Below, in pieces: positions 8,098 to 16,038 of a DNA stretch of 64,000 nt. The stretch spans positions 62,001 through 126,000 of the forward strand of contig JALHQH010000003.1 in the NCBI GenBank assembly GCA_022842065.1, given 5' to 3'. This stretch comes from Caldilineaceae bacterium (GTDB taxonomy: Bacteria > Chloroflexota > Anaerolineae > Caldilineales > Caldilineaceae). Numbering within the stretch: the first letter of the stretch is position 1; each line of letters opens with the position of its first letter. The translations under genes were made by a program, and so were the position numbers. The notes below the pieces were generated by a model. The model searched no databases. It was not told where the DNA came from and was given only the letters and a program-made list of their open reading frames with translations.

Positions 8098-9042
8098 TCA
8101 AGCCATCGCGACCTGCAATACAATCTTTCCGCGTACATGCCGCTCTTCAATGAGCTGATGCGCTTGTTGGGCCGCTTGCATGGGTAGGATCGTAGAGACA
8201 ATGGGTCTGAGTTGCCCAGTATCGACAAGCCGAGCGAGTTTGCTTAATTGCGCACCGTGGGGTGGCTCTACTACCGTCGCTTGCGCTTGCACACCATACG
8301 CTGCTGCCAATTCGGGTGAGGGTTCGTCCACGATGGAGAGCAACATGCCCCCTGGTTTTAAAACCGTCCATGAGCGTTGCAACGTCTCGCCACCGACTGT
8401 ATCGTATACGACATCAACCGCATTCACCACTTCCTCGAAACGGGTCGCATTGTAGTCGATCACCTCATCTGCCCCAAGCTGGCGCAAAAAGGCCAAATTA
8501 TGCGCCGATGCCGTGCCAATGACCTGCGCCCCGCGCCACTTGGCTAGTTGTACGGCAACGCTGCCAACCCCACCAGCAGCGCCATGAATCAAGATGGTTT
8601 GGCCGGCTTGTAGATCGGTGGTAGCGAAGAGCCCTTGCCAAGCCGTTAGTCCACCAATAGGCAGGGCCGCCGCCTGAACAAAATCGATGCTACGTGGCTT
8701 ATGGGCCACCTCATTCGCAGGGATGACCGCGTACTCTGCATAACCGCCGCTATCGGGGGAACCATACACGGCATCGCCGACAGTAAAGTTTTGGACATCT
8801 GGGCCAACTTCCTCAATGATGCCAGCCACATCAAACCCTGGAATCCAAGGAAAAGTGTGCGGCGGCTCAAGCGCGTAGATGCCGGCGCGTATCTTCCAAT
8901 CCAATGGATTAACGGCTGCGGCTTGGACACGGATGAGCACATCTGCTCCACCTACCATCGGGCGCGGTGCGTCTTCATAACGAAGAACTTCAGGACCGCC
9001 ATATTCATGGGCGCGTATTGCTTTCATCATTTTTGGGGCCAT
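8098..9042 (-). CDS. NADP-dependent quinone-oxidoreductase-like MDR protein (zinc-free)
   Basis: Medium-chain dehydrogenase/reductase of 314 residues. N-terminal GroES-like domain (VRVQAAAVNPLDWKIRAG; PGFDVAGIIEEVG), then a Rossmann motif HGAAGGVGSVAVQLAKWRGA near residue 150. The zinc-binding cysteines and histidines of alcohol dehydrogenases are absent, so it belongs with zeta-crystallin-like NADPH:quinone oxidoreductases or enone reductases. A second Met four residues on (MMKAIRAHEYGG) could be the real start. It is adjacent to the SARP gene on the same strand (33-base gap), so the two may be co-transcribed with the SARP first. Confidence 0.9.
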   Translation of the reverse strand: MAPKMMKAIRAHEYGGPEVLRYEDAPRPMVGGADVLIRVQAAAVNPLDWKIRAGIYALEPPHTFPWIPGFDVAGIIEEVGPDVQNFTVGDAVYGSPDSGGYAEYAVIPANEVAHKPRSIDFVQAAALPIGGLTAWQGLFATTDLQAGQTILIHGAAGGVGSVAVQLAKWRGAQVIGTASAHNLAFLRQLGADEVIDYNATRFEEVVNAVDVVYDTVGGETLQRSWTVLKPGGMLLSIVDEPSPELAAAYGVQAQATVVEPPHGAQLSKLARLVDTGQLRPIVSTILPMQAAQQAHQLIEERHVRGKIVLQVAMA

Positions 9043-9075
9043 GATCAGGGTTTCTTTCTTGCACTTGGATTTATG

Positions 9076-12000
9076 TTAGACGATTCTCGGCTGCAAGGCA
9101 CAGTCAAGCGCCGCCGTAAGGGTCATCTGTTGGCCGGCTGCCCAGGCTTGCGCAGCGGCTTCATCGCCAAGCTGTTGCCGAGCGGTCGTTTCGGCAGCAG
9201 CAAAATCTGCTTGTTCATAGGGTGGGAACTCGTTAGATAGGGATATATTCAATGCTGTGACCGCACTGAGCAAAGTTAAGCACCGTCGCGCGTCGACTTG
9301 CATAACGTCCGCAACGGCAAAATAGCCCAGCAGCTCGACAAGTTGATAAGGAGAATGCTCCTGCTTACTTGACAAAACCTGTGTAAAAAGCCTGCGCGCT
9401 AATTCACATTCGCTACGCTTTAAGGCAACAGTGCCTAAACCCAAGAGTGAGCCGGCCTGCGCAGCCCGATCGCCAGTAGCTTGGTACAACTTTACACTTT
9501 TTTCAAAGAGTTCTTGTGCGACTGAATAATTGTGTTCCGCGTAAGCGATGACGGCAAGGATATAAAAGGAATTCGCCATGCCATCTTGATTGCCCAGTTT
9601 TTCATTAATCTGCAAATGTTCTTTCGTGTATGCGTGAACGGCTGCATAGTCGGTTCGCCAGATTGCTTCCTGAGCCAGACCGGCCAGGGAAACCGTAATC
9701 CCGTGCAAATTCCCCGAACAACGACGCAACGCCAGGCTCTCTTGATGCAAACGTCGGGTTTCCTCTGGCGTTTTGGCAATATAGCCCAAATTATCGAGCA
9801 CAACCGCAATGCCTTCCTGATCGCCTAACCTGCGAAAGAGTAATAAAGCTTCTTCAAAAAGCGGACGAGCAGCCACGTCATTGCCTTGATAATAGTGCAT
9901 AAAGCCGAGGCTACGTAAGGCGGAAGCGATGCCGCGCTGGTCTTCCTGTTGACGATACAAAACCAGGCTTTGGGCAAAACAATCGGCGGCAATGGCGCTC
10001 TCTTTACTACGCCGGGCCAATGTTCCTTGACTATAAAGCAGGTCGGCGCGCCATGCTGCGTCATCGACCAAGCGTAACAATTGCTCCAACCACTGCCAAC
10101 CTTCGGCGTAAAAGCCACGAATATACCAGAAGCGGCGGAGCGCGATACCCAAACGTGCACCGTTCTCTTTCTGTTTTGCGTTCAACGCCCAGGCCAAGGC
10201 TGTGCGTAGGTTGTCTTGCTCCATCGCCAACTGTTCGAGCCAGTGGGCTTGATCGGCGCTGCGCAGATGCGATGCGGCCTCCTCCGCTAGCGCTAGAAAA
10301 TAATCCAAGTGTCGCTGCTGGGTTGGCGTTTTTTCGCAACACTCCTTTAATTTTTCACCGGCAAACTGGCGCAACAATTCGTGGAGATCAAAACGCTCTG
10401 CCGATTGTTGACGCACTAGCGATTTATCCAGCAGGGCTGCGATTGTCTCCAGCGCGGCATCTGCCACCTTTTCTGCCGCAGCCAGTGTAAATCCTGATCG
10501 GAAAACCGAAAGCTGCGTCAGGACAGCCTGTTCATGCGCTGTGAGCAAACGCCAGGAGTGTTCAAAGACAGCTTGGATTGAGGTGTGACGTGCCGGCAGA
10601 TCACGTAGTGGGATGTTAGGCAAAGGCTGACTTGCCGTAACTGCCTCTGCAATCCACAAGACGGATTGGGTGCGCAACGACCCTGCCGCTAATTCGAGCG
10701 CCAAGGGTAACCCTTCGCAAGCGGCACAGATACGCGCAATCGCTGTCCGTGTTTCGCTATTCAGTACGAAATCACGTTTGATTTGGCGTGCTCGCTGCAA
10801 AAAGAGTTGGCAGGCCGCAAATTCCTCTACTGTGCCAGTGGCAGAAAGGTTGGGATAATTCAACCCCTCTACTTGGAAAAGCTGCTCGGCTTGTAGGGCC
10901 AACCGCTCGCGCGATGTCACCAGCAACTTCACCCCGGCGGAGTGTTCTACCAGTTTGATCAGCAAGGCCACATCAGGCAATAACTGCTCATAGTTGTCCA
11001 GCACCAGCAGTATCTCTTTGTCGCGTAAATAGCTCAATAATTGAGCCTGGGCGTTTTGTGACCCTTGCAGTGGTTGCTCTAGTGCCTGTAAGAGAGCGTG
11101 GGCCATGAAGGTAGGCTCGCTGATCGCAGCCAATGACACAAAAGCTGCACCATGTCGAAAGTTTTTCACCTGTGCTGTTGCTGCTGCTAACGCCAGGCGT
11201 GTCTTTCCCGTGCCGCCGCCGCCCATGATCGTGATTAACCGACAGTGCGGGTTGCCGAGCATTTCACTCAGTTCCGACAGTTCACACTCGCGGCCAATCA
11301 GCGGGGTAGTGGAAATGGGTAGGTTGTTTGTGACAAGGTGCGGAAGCGAAGGGGTGACTAGGTGATCGAGATGCACCTTGTCACCTTGCTGTCGCGTCAC
11401 CCTACCAGGGTAAAGCTTGTCAAACTCACCAGCGCGAATCTCCTCCACCAATGCCACGGTCTCTGCATCCGGCTCGACCACTAACTCTTCATCCAAAATA
11501 CGCCGACACGCCTCAAACTGCGCCAACGCCGCCGCCCGTTGGCCACTGCGCGCCAGCAACGTCATCAACTGGCGGTGGGCCTCTTCCCGCCACGGCTCTA
11601 AGGCTAACAAACGGCGGGTGTGGGTAATCGCGCTGGGCAGGTCGCCGCCTTGCTCATAGAAGCCGGCCAGTGCGTGCAGCCCGTTGATAACAGCTTCCCG
11701 ATAATGAGCACGTTGCACCAGTAGCCACTGCTCAAAGTCCGGCGCATCGCGCACGTAGAAGCCTTCCAGAAAGTCGCCGCGGTAAAACGCCAGGGCGGCC
11801 TGCCAGGAGGGAATGGTCGCTGCTGTGGGTGGCTGAGCAACATCGGCGATAAAGTGTTCGGTATCGAGGTGATAAGGGTAGTTACGGTTAAAGGCCACCG
11901 TCTGCCGTTCAATCAGCAGGGCGTCGCCAAGCAGATCGCGTAGATTGGAGAGACATTTGCTCAGGCTGGCGCGGGCGGCGTCTTCAGGTTGATCGCCCCA

Positions 12001-12159
12001 GAGTAGACCGGCAAGGGTGGCGCGTGTGTGGGCGCGGCCAGTGATCGCAAGGTAATAAAACAAGGCCTGTGCTTTGGTCGAACGAAAGCCGCTGATCAAC
12101 TTGCCGTTGACCCGCACTTCGGGACTGCCAAATAGGATTAGTTCGAGGGACATAGGCAT
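9076..12159 (-). CDS. SARP/AfsR-type regulator: wHTH-BTAD, NB-ARC ATPase, TPR
   Basis: 1027 residues. The OmpR-like winged helix (LELILFGSPEVRVNGKLISG... LSKCLSNLRDLLGD) fills about residues 1-90 and the BTAD helical domain 95-245. A short linker follows, then an NB-ARC/STAND ATPase with P-loop GGGGTGKTRLALAAA (near 310), Walker B LLVLDNYEQLLPD, and an arginine-containing VTSRERLALQ. TPR-like repeats fill the C-terminal third. STAND SARPs are ATP-controlled transcription activators that bind 11-bp-spaced direct repeats. Such repeats lie 20 bases in front of its start codon (12179-12211), so it may control its own divergent region. A linker segment near residues 256-282 is encoded by repeat-like DNA (see findings). 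It is paralogous to the gene at 16039-17964. Confidence 0.92.
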   Translation of the reverse strand: MPMSLELILFGSPEVRVNGKLISGFRSTKAQALFYYLAITGRAHTRATLAGLLWGDQPEDAARASLSKCLSNLRDLLGDALLIERQTVAFNRNYPYHLDTEHFIADVAQPPTAATIPSWQAALAFYRGDFLEGFYVRDAPDFEQWLLVQRAHYREAVINGLHALAGFYEQGGDLPSAITHTRRLLALEPWREEAHRQLMTLLARSGQRAAALAQFEACRRILDEELVVEPDAETVALVEEIRAGEFDKLYPGRVTRQQGDKVHLDHLVTPSLPHLVTNNLPISTTPLIGRECELSELSEMLGNPHCRLITIMGGGGTGKTRLALAAATAQVKNFRHGAAFVSLAAISEPTFMAHALLQALEQPLQGSQNAQAQLLSYLRDKEILLVLDNYEQLLPDVALLIKLVEHSAGVKLLVTSRERLALQAEQLFQVEGLNYPNLSATGTVEEFAACQLFLQRARQIKRDFVLNSETRTAIARICAACEGLPLALELAAGSLRTQSVLWIAEAVTASQPLPNIPLRDLPARHTSIQAVFEHSWRLLTAHEQAVLTQLSVFRSGFTLAAAEKVADAALETIAALLDKSLVRQQSAERFDLHELLRQFAGEKLKECCEKTPTQQRHLDYFLALAEEAASHLRSADQAHWLEQLAMEQDNLRTALAWALNAKQKENGARLGIALRRFWYIRGFYAEGWQWLEQLLRLVDDAAWRADLLYSQGTLARRSKESAIAADCFAQSLVLYRQQEDQRGIASALRSLGFMHYYQGNDVAARPLFEEALLLFRRLGDQEGIAVVLDNLGYIAKTPEETRRLHQESLALRRCSGNLHGITVSLAGLAQEAIWRTDYAAVHAYTKEHLQINEKLGNQDGMANSFYILAVIAYAEHNYSVAQELFEKSVKLYQATGDRAAQAGSLLGLGTVALKRSECELARRLFTQVLSSKQEHSPYQLVELLGYFAVADVMQVDARRCLTLLSAVTALNISLSNEFPPYEQADFAAAETTARQQLGDEAAAQAWAAGQQMTLTAALDCALQPRIV

Positions 12160-12178
12160 GGGAGATTCCTGGAATAGT

Positions 12179-12223
12179 TCGTCGCGATCTTGTCGCGATC
12201 TCGTCCCAGCGGCCTGCTATGCT
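12179..12223 (+). promoter_or_regulatory. SARP-type promoter B
   Basis: TCGTCGCGATC (12179-12189), TTGTCGCGATC (12190-12200) and TCGTCCCAGCG (12201-12211), then 3 bases, then the extended -10 TGC-TATGCT (12215-12223). It reads away from the adjacent SARP gene, toward the broken small gene at 12398 and the repeat protein at 12738. It also forms the leader of the SARP gene on the other strand. Confidence 0.75.
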
Positions 12224-12397
12224 ACAACAAGCCAACACAACATCCAATCAATTGACACATCGATCTGTTCAGCGCTTTGGTCAAGCTGCAATTGCTGCAA
12301 ACAATAGAGCCGATGTTGATTGCGTGGTGGCGACAAGTATAGCACGTATAGGTTTACTTGAAAAGTTCCCATTATCAGCCATTAGGAGGTATTTGTG

Positions 12398-12667
12398 ATG
12401 CCCGCCATTCTTTCTTATCGTCAACTGATCAACGGGGTAGTGGCCCTTATGTCTACTGGCTGGCCAGAGCAGAGTCGTGGCCCGCCGGTACCGGGTATCT
12501 AACGTTTTCGCCTGGAAGATTCGCGCAGTAGTTGGCAACAGGTGTTCGCCGACGTGGCGACGTTGATGAACGCGTTACAGGCCATGACTGATTCCGCTGC
12601 AGCCGAAAGGAACAGAGAAGACGACATGTATTGTTTACCACGTTTCTCATCCGCACATTTTACATGA
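12398..12667 (+). pseudogene. Broken copy of the SARP-linked small protein
   Basis: A strong ribosome site (TAGGAGGT, 12383-12390) precedes ATG 12398. The frame reads MPAILSYRQLINGVV... EQSRGPP, then hits TAA at 12500-12502, where the intact homologue at 6351 has TGG (Trp). Beyond the stop the same frame continues with RFRLEDSRSSWQQVFAD and TLMNALQAM, nearly identical to the intact protein, to a TGA at 12667. It is therefore a nonsense-inactivated gene, unless the stop is read through. It lies downstream of SARP-type promoter B. Confidence 0.7.
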
Positions 12668-12737
12668 TTTTCATGTGCAAGGTTAATTAGAGAGATGCAG
12701 TCTAACAAACGTTTTGAATATTCTAGGAGCTGATCCA

Positions 12738-13226
12738 ATGTTAGTGTTTCAGAAAAATGTATTAAGACTGTTAGTAATTGCTTTGCTTTTTTCCTTTACC
12801 ACTGTCAGCTATGCGCAGGATGAGGGTAATGGGGAGAGCACAAATCCACGCCAAGTTTATTTGCCGCTGATCAGCACAGGAGAAAATGTGCAAGCCGAGC
12901 AAGTACAGGCAAGTAATGCCCTGGCGGTCGGGTATTTCAGCGGCAATGAGTCGTGGACGAGCAACCCCTACTATGGCACACGCGGCACCTTGTTCGCCGA
13001 TGTGACTGGTGATGGCAAGGCCGATGCAATTGTCATTAATGATGGTGGTGTTACCGTACGCCGCTCGACGGGCGCTAACTTCAGCGGCAATGAGTCGTGG
13101 ACGAGCAACCCCTACTATGGCACGCGCGGCACCTTCTTTGCCGATGTGACCGGTGATCGCAAAGCCGATGCGATTGTCGTCAATAATGATAAAGTCACCG
13201 TGCGGCGCGCAACGATTTTGCCATAG
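12738..13226 (+). CDS. Secreted protein with two near-identical VCBS/FG-GAP-like repeats
   Basis: Start ATG 12738 follows TAGGAGC. The signal peptide (LRLLVIALLFSFTTVSYAQ) has a likely AxA-type cut near residue 24. It is followed by a YLPLIS stretch, which elsewhere in the window is a C-terminal tag. Then come two tandem units of about 48 residues: FSGNESWTSNPYYGTRGT, FADVTGDGKADAIV (second copy GDRKADAIV) and VTVRRST/AT. The DxTGDGKAD loop is the calcium-binding element of FG-GAP/VCBS repeats. Two units are far too few for a beta-propeller, so it may be a truncated or recently rearranged gene. An IS110-like fragment follows immediately. Confidence 0.75.
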   Translation: MLVFQKNVLRLLVIALLFSFTTVSYAQDEGNGESTNPRQVYLPLISTGENVQAEQVQASNALAVGYFSGNESWTSNPYYGTRGTLFADVTGDGKADAIVINDGGVTVRRSTGANFSGNESWTSNPYYGTRGTFFADVTGDRKADAIVVNNDKVTVRRATILP

Positions 13227-13229
13227 CAA

Positions 13230-13398
13230 GAACTAATTCATTGCACGCACTGGGAACGTCGTCAGCACTGGCGACAAGAAGCCGGCGCTCCCGGTGCGTA
13301 TCGTCGCTGACGTTGAGATAGAGAATGGCCAGGCAATCGGACTTTTCCCGCACTAGGTTGTGAATCAGGTGATAGCGGTACTGGGTCAGTAAGCGCAA
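13230..13398 (-). pseudogene. Fragment of an IS110-like transposase
   Basis: On the minus strand the frame reads LLTQYRYHLIHNLVREKSDCLAILYL, which resembles the conserved helical segment of IS110-family transposases (R/K-Y-R-x-H-L-x-x-x-x-x-R-E-K). Similarity fades after this and no DEDD catalytic domain, terminal domain or terminal repeats are present. I judge it to be a decayed remnant inserted or recombined at the end of the VCBS-like gene. The assignment rests on remembered family sequence and is moderate. Confidence 0.4.
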
Positions 13399-13446
13399 CG
13401 CCAGACAGAGTTCATGTAACGCAAACGGAGTATAGGAGAAAAATCT

Positions 13447-13995
13447 ATGTCAACTTTTCAGAAAGTTTGGGTAGCGGCACTCGTACTTATTATTTGCTTA
13501 GGTTCTGCTCCCATCAGTTATGCCCAAAACGAGGGGGCGGCCACCGCCTCTGCTCTACGGAATGATACGGCAACCCTAAAACAGCTCGGTGTCACCTATC
13601 AAGCGCATGTTACTTTCTTGGGCTGGCTACCTTGGGTTTTCAATGGCGCTACGGCAGGCACAACCGGTCAATCACGCCAAATGGAGGCACTCAAAGTAAA
13701 ACTTATCAATGCACCAAGTAGTATGCGCCTCACTTATCGCGCCCACGTTGCCTTCTTGGGTTGGTTGCCTTGGGTCAATGAAGGTGCCACCGCAGGAACA
13801 ACAGGGCAAAGCCGACGTGCCGAAGCATTTCAAATCAAATTGGTAAATGCGCGCGCCGATGTAAATGTAGAATACCGCGTGCATGTTGCCGAGTTGGGCT
13901 GGCTGCCTTGGGTCAGGAACGGGGCTCTCGCTGGTACAATTGGGCAAAGCCGGCGTGTCGAAGCGATTGAGATCCGAATTGTTCCCTCGCGATAG
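13447..13995 (+). CDS. Secreted protein of three ChW (hydrophobic W) repeats
   Basis: 182 residues. The signal peptide (WVAALVLIICLGSAPISYAQ) is followed by three tandem units of about 45 residues, each with the pattern Y-x-A/V-H-V-x-x-L-G-W-L-P-W-V, N/E-G-A-x-A-G-T-x-G-Q-S-R, and E-A-x-x-I-x-L/I. This is the ChW repeat (clostridial hydrophobic, conserved W), known mainly from clostridial surface proteins. There is no anchor, so it is probably secreted. It begins with the same YAQ(D/N)EG junction as the VCBS-like protein at 12738, so the two share a signal-peptide region. A GGAG ribosome site lies before the ATG. Confidence 0.85.
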   Translation: MSTFQKVWVAALVLIICLGSAPISYAQNEGAATASALRNDTATLKQLGVTYQAHVTFLGWLPWVFNGATAGTTGQSRQMEALKVKLINAPSSMRLTYRAHVAFLGWLPWVNEGATAGTTGQSRRAEAFQIKLVNARADVNVEYRVHVAELGWLPWVRNGALAGTIGQSRRVEAIEIRIVPSR

Positions 13996-14014
13996 CGTAA
14001 ATATACTGCGGTTG

Positions 14015-14072
14015 GGCATAGATGATAATAAAGTCGCTTGATTTACACGGGAAGAGCTTTATCATCTATGCC
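14015..14072. repeat. Inverted repeat after the ChW gene
   Basis: ggcatagatgata (14015-14027) pairs with tatcatctatgcc (14060-14072). It may be a terminator-like hairpin, but no T-run follows. Confidence 0.5.
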
Positions 14073-14213
14073 AGAGCTAAGTATATCATTAGCGATTTTG
14101 TGACCAGCGCTCTTTCGCAGCTTATGCAGTTCAGCAATTGCGTACGGGATAAGCTGTGCTCGGATGTTTGTAAAGTCAGCCAGTGCGTAGGCTACGGCTT
14201 GTTCTAGCGACAT
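14043..14213 (-). CDS. Possible 56-residue helical peptide
   Basis: The minus-strand frame reads MSLEQAVAYALADF, then an amphipathic stretch with IPYAIAELHKLRKSAGHK and ends ALPV. It looks like real protein sequence of helical type, with GGAATGAG 5-12 bases before the ATG. I recognise no family. It could equally be a remnant, since the surrounding 13.2-14.8 kb holds only broken genes. A perfect hairpin (14231-14266) lies in front of it. Confidence 0.3.
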   Translation of the reverse strand: MSLEQAVAYALADFTNIRAQLIPYAIAELHKLRKSAGHKIANDILSSGIDDKALPV

Positions 14214-14230
14214 GGCTACTCATTCCGCCC

Positions 14231-14266
14231 ACTTGGATGATGCGGCATTTGCTGCATCATCCAAGT
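14231..14266. repeat. 13-bp perfect hairpin
   Basis: acttggatgatgc (14231-14243) and gcatcatccaagt (14254-14266), 10-base loop. The 14270-14425 stretch after it shows no gene I can support. Confidence 0.6.
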
Positions 14267-14425
14267 AGGTATGGAGGATTGCCAATGTGCATTTATTTAC
14301 CTTTCGTTCCAAAGGTCAAAAGCGCATTACCGGATTTGTCGTCGCCGTTTCCTCTTTAGCGGCCAGCAGCGTCGAGCGTTGATCGTCGCTACGGAAGAGT
14401 AGCACAGCGGCCTGTTACACTGCCG

Positions 14426-14593
14426 TCAGCCGCACAAATTACTGGCGAGTATATTGGCCACTAGCCGTTTCACTAGAGTCGTTTTACCCACGCGCCGCGC
14501 ACCGTAAAGAACAATGGGACGGCCACGGAAGAGATAGCCTTTGATTTGTAGCTCGAGCAAACGTGTAATCACGGCGAATAATCTTTGAATGAC
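14426..14593 (-). pseudogene. N-terminal fragment of an AAA-type ATPase
   Basis: About 55 residues on the minus strand, ending LASNLCG before a stop. They include IQRLFAVITRLLELQIKGYL and a P-loop, VLYGARRVGKTTLVKRLV, the usual N-terminus of the AAA ATPases paired with DUF4143. There is no start codon at the expected place (GTC where Met is expected), and Walker B, sensor and DUF4143 regions are missing. It is a truncated remnant. Confidence 0.55.
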
Positions 14594-14669
14594 AGCATAA
14601 TGATGCTTAAATTTATACAAATAAAGACAGTGACATGTCGATTTTATTGTATTCTCAAGTTGAATTAGG

Positions 14670-14800
14670 TCAAATCTCCTCCACTGCACCCAACGCCTTG
14701 CGGGTGGCAATCTGCGCCAGCGTCAAGCCGGTTGTGCTGGTGATGTTCATGCATTTGTAGCAAGGATCAACGTTCAGGATGCCGTACACTATAAAGTTAC
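14670..14800 (-). pseudogene. Unidentified C-terminal gene fragment
   Basis: The minus strand encodes VYGILNVDPCYKCMN followed by LTLAQIATRKALGAVEEI and a TGA stop. Base composition and residue pattern resemble true coding sequence more than the AT-rich flanks, but no start is supported and I recognise no family. It is probably the tail of a lost gene. Confidence 0.25.
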
Positions 14801-14812
14801 GAAAACTCAGTA

Positions 14813-15997
14813 TTAAGCATGCACAGTAGATTGATATACTTGTCTGGTTTGTGCAGCAATTACACTCCATTGGTACTTCGTATCAATCTCATGAAGGGCA
14901 AGGGTACACCTCTTCTGCGCTGCTACTGGATCGGCAAAAAGTTGATTCACTGCATCGACGATACTATTCACATTATTGGGAGGAACAAGTAAGCCATTTT
15001 TCTTATGTCTCACTACTTCCTGTAGCCCGCCAGCTTGGCTGGCGATGACATTACAGCCGGATGCCATTGCTTCAAGCGCAACCATACCAAAAGGTTCGTA
15101 TAAGCTAGGGATGATTAGCGCGTCAACGACGCGATAGAGACTATTCTTTTGACGGTCGCTGACATAACCGAGAAAATCAATCGCTTTCTCAACGTTTAAT
15201 TCATAAGCCAGTCGCTCCAGTTTGTTGCCCCTATCGCCTGCTATCAGTAAGCGTGTGCGCGGATGATTGTGTAAAATTTCTGGCATGGCCTGAACCAAGA
15301 GTTGTGGGCCTTTTTCATAAACAATTCGACCCACGAAAAACAATAGCTTTTCGCCGTCAGGTGCGTACTGAGAACGCAATCCTGACAGATCACCTGGTGA
15401 AAAATTTTCGATGCTTGTCTGATGAACACCATTGAAAATGACCACTACTTTCTCAGAAGATAGCTGAAAGAAGGTCTGAATCTCTTGACTCATGAACTCA
15501 CTACATACAATCACACGATCCGCAATCTGGCAAACCTTTTGCTCTAAAAGATCGATTTGGGCGTTGTAGTTTTTCACTAATTTCCCCTGGTGGCGCCCCT
15601 GCATTGTCGAATGCAGGGTGACAACCAGGGGTATTTGCCATTGCGATTTTAAGGCAATACCCACGCTAGCGGAGATCCAATCATGCACATGGACGACGTC
15701 ATACCTGTGCTCTTGCACTCGTTCGTTGGCGTAGGTCACAAGAATTTGGTTCCGCTCCATGATCTGTTCGTAATAATCACGCTCGATCAAAGGCACATCG
15801 ACCCTATGAACCGTGAGAGAGGGCGCAATCGACTCAATTGGGCTGCCACCTGCAAAACGGGGTGTGATTAGATCGATCGCTAAAGGTACATCCTCGCATT
15901 TGAGAGCACGCAAGGCAGAGCTTAGCTCAGTAACGTGACTACCTATACCACCAACGCTATATGGCGGGTACTCCCAGCTAATCATCAAAATACGCAT
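14813..15997 (-). CDS. Glycosyltransferase family 4 (starch/glycogen-synthase-like fold)
   Basis: 394 residues, GT-B fold. The N-terminal domain starts MRILMISWEYPPYSVGGIGSH, typical of GT4/GT5 enzymes that bind the acceptor near a Gly-rich loop. HVHDW and VVTLHS follow. The C-terminal donor domain has LLFFVGRIVYEKGPQLLVQA and the nucleotide-sugar motif PSLYEPFGMVALEAMASGCN with the EX7E glutamates. It transfers a sugar from a nucleotide donor; acceptor and sugar are unknown. It has no obvious partner genes, and the truncated SARP gene ends 41 bases upstream on the same strand. Confidence 0.88.
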   Translation of the reverse strand: MRILMISWEYPPYSVGGIGSHVTELSSALRALKCEDVPLAIDLITPRFAGGSPIESIAPSLTVHRVDVPLIERDYYEQIMERNQILVTYANERVQEHRYDVVHVHDWISASVGIALKSQWQIPLVVTLHSTMQGRHQGKLVKNYNAQIDLLEQKVCQIADRVIVCSEFMSQEIQTFFQLSSEKVVVIFNGVHQTSIENFSPGDLSGLRSQYAPDGEKLLFFVGRIVYEKGPQLLVQAMPEILHNHPRTRLLIAGDRGNKLERLAYELNVEKAIDFLGYVSDRQKNSLYRVVDALIIPSLYEPFGMVALEAMASGCNVIASQAGGLQEVVRHKKNGLLVPPNNVNSIVDAVNQLFADPVAAQKRCTLALHEIDTKYQWSVIAAQTRQVYQSTVHA

Positions 15998-16038
15998 AGT
16001 TTCTTACTTTCGTACAACGGCTGACGGATATTCGCTCT

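Noticed and set aside
14022..14207. Plus-strand 61-residue open frame
   Set aside because: No ribosome site and no protein-like pattern; the minus-strand frame over the same bases looks more like protein.
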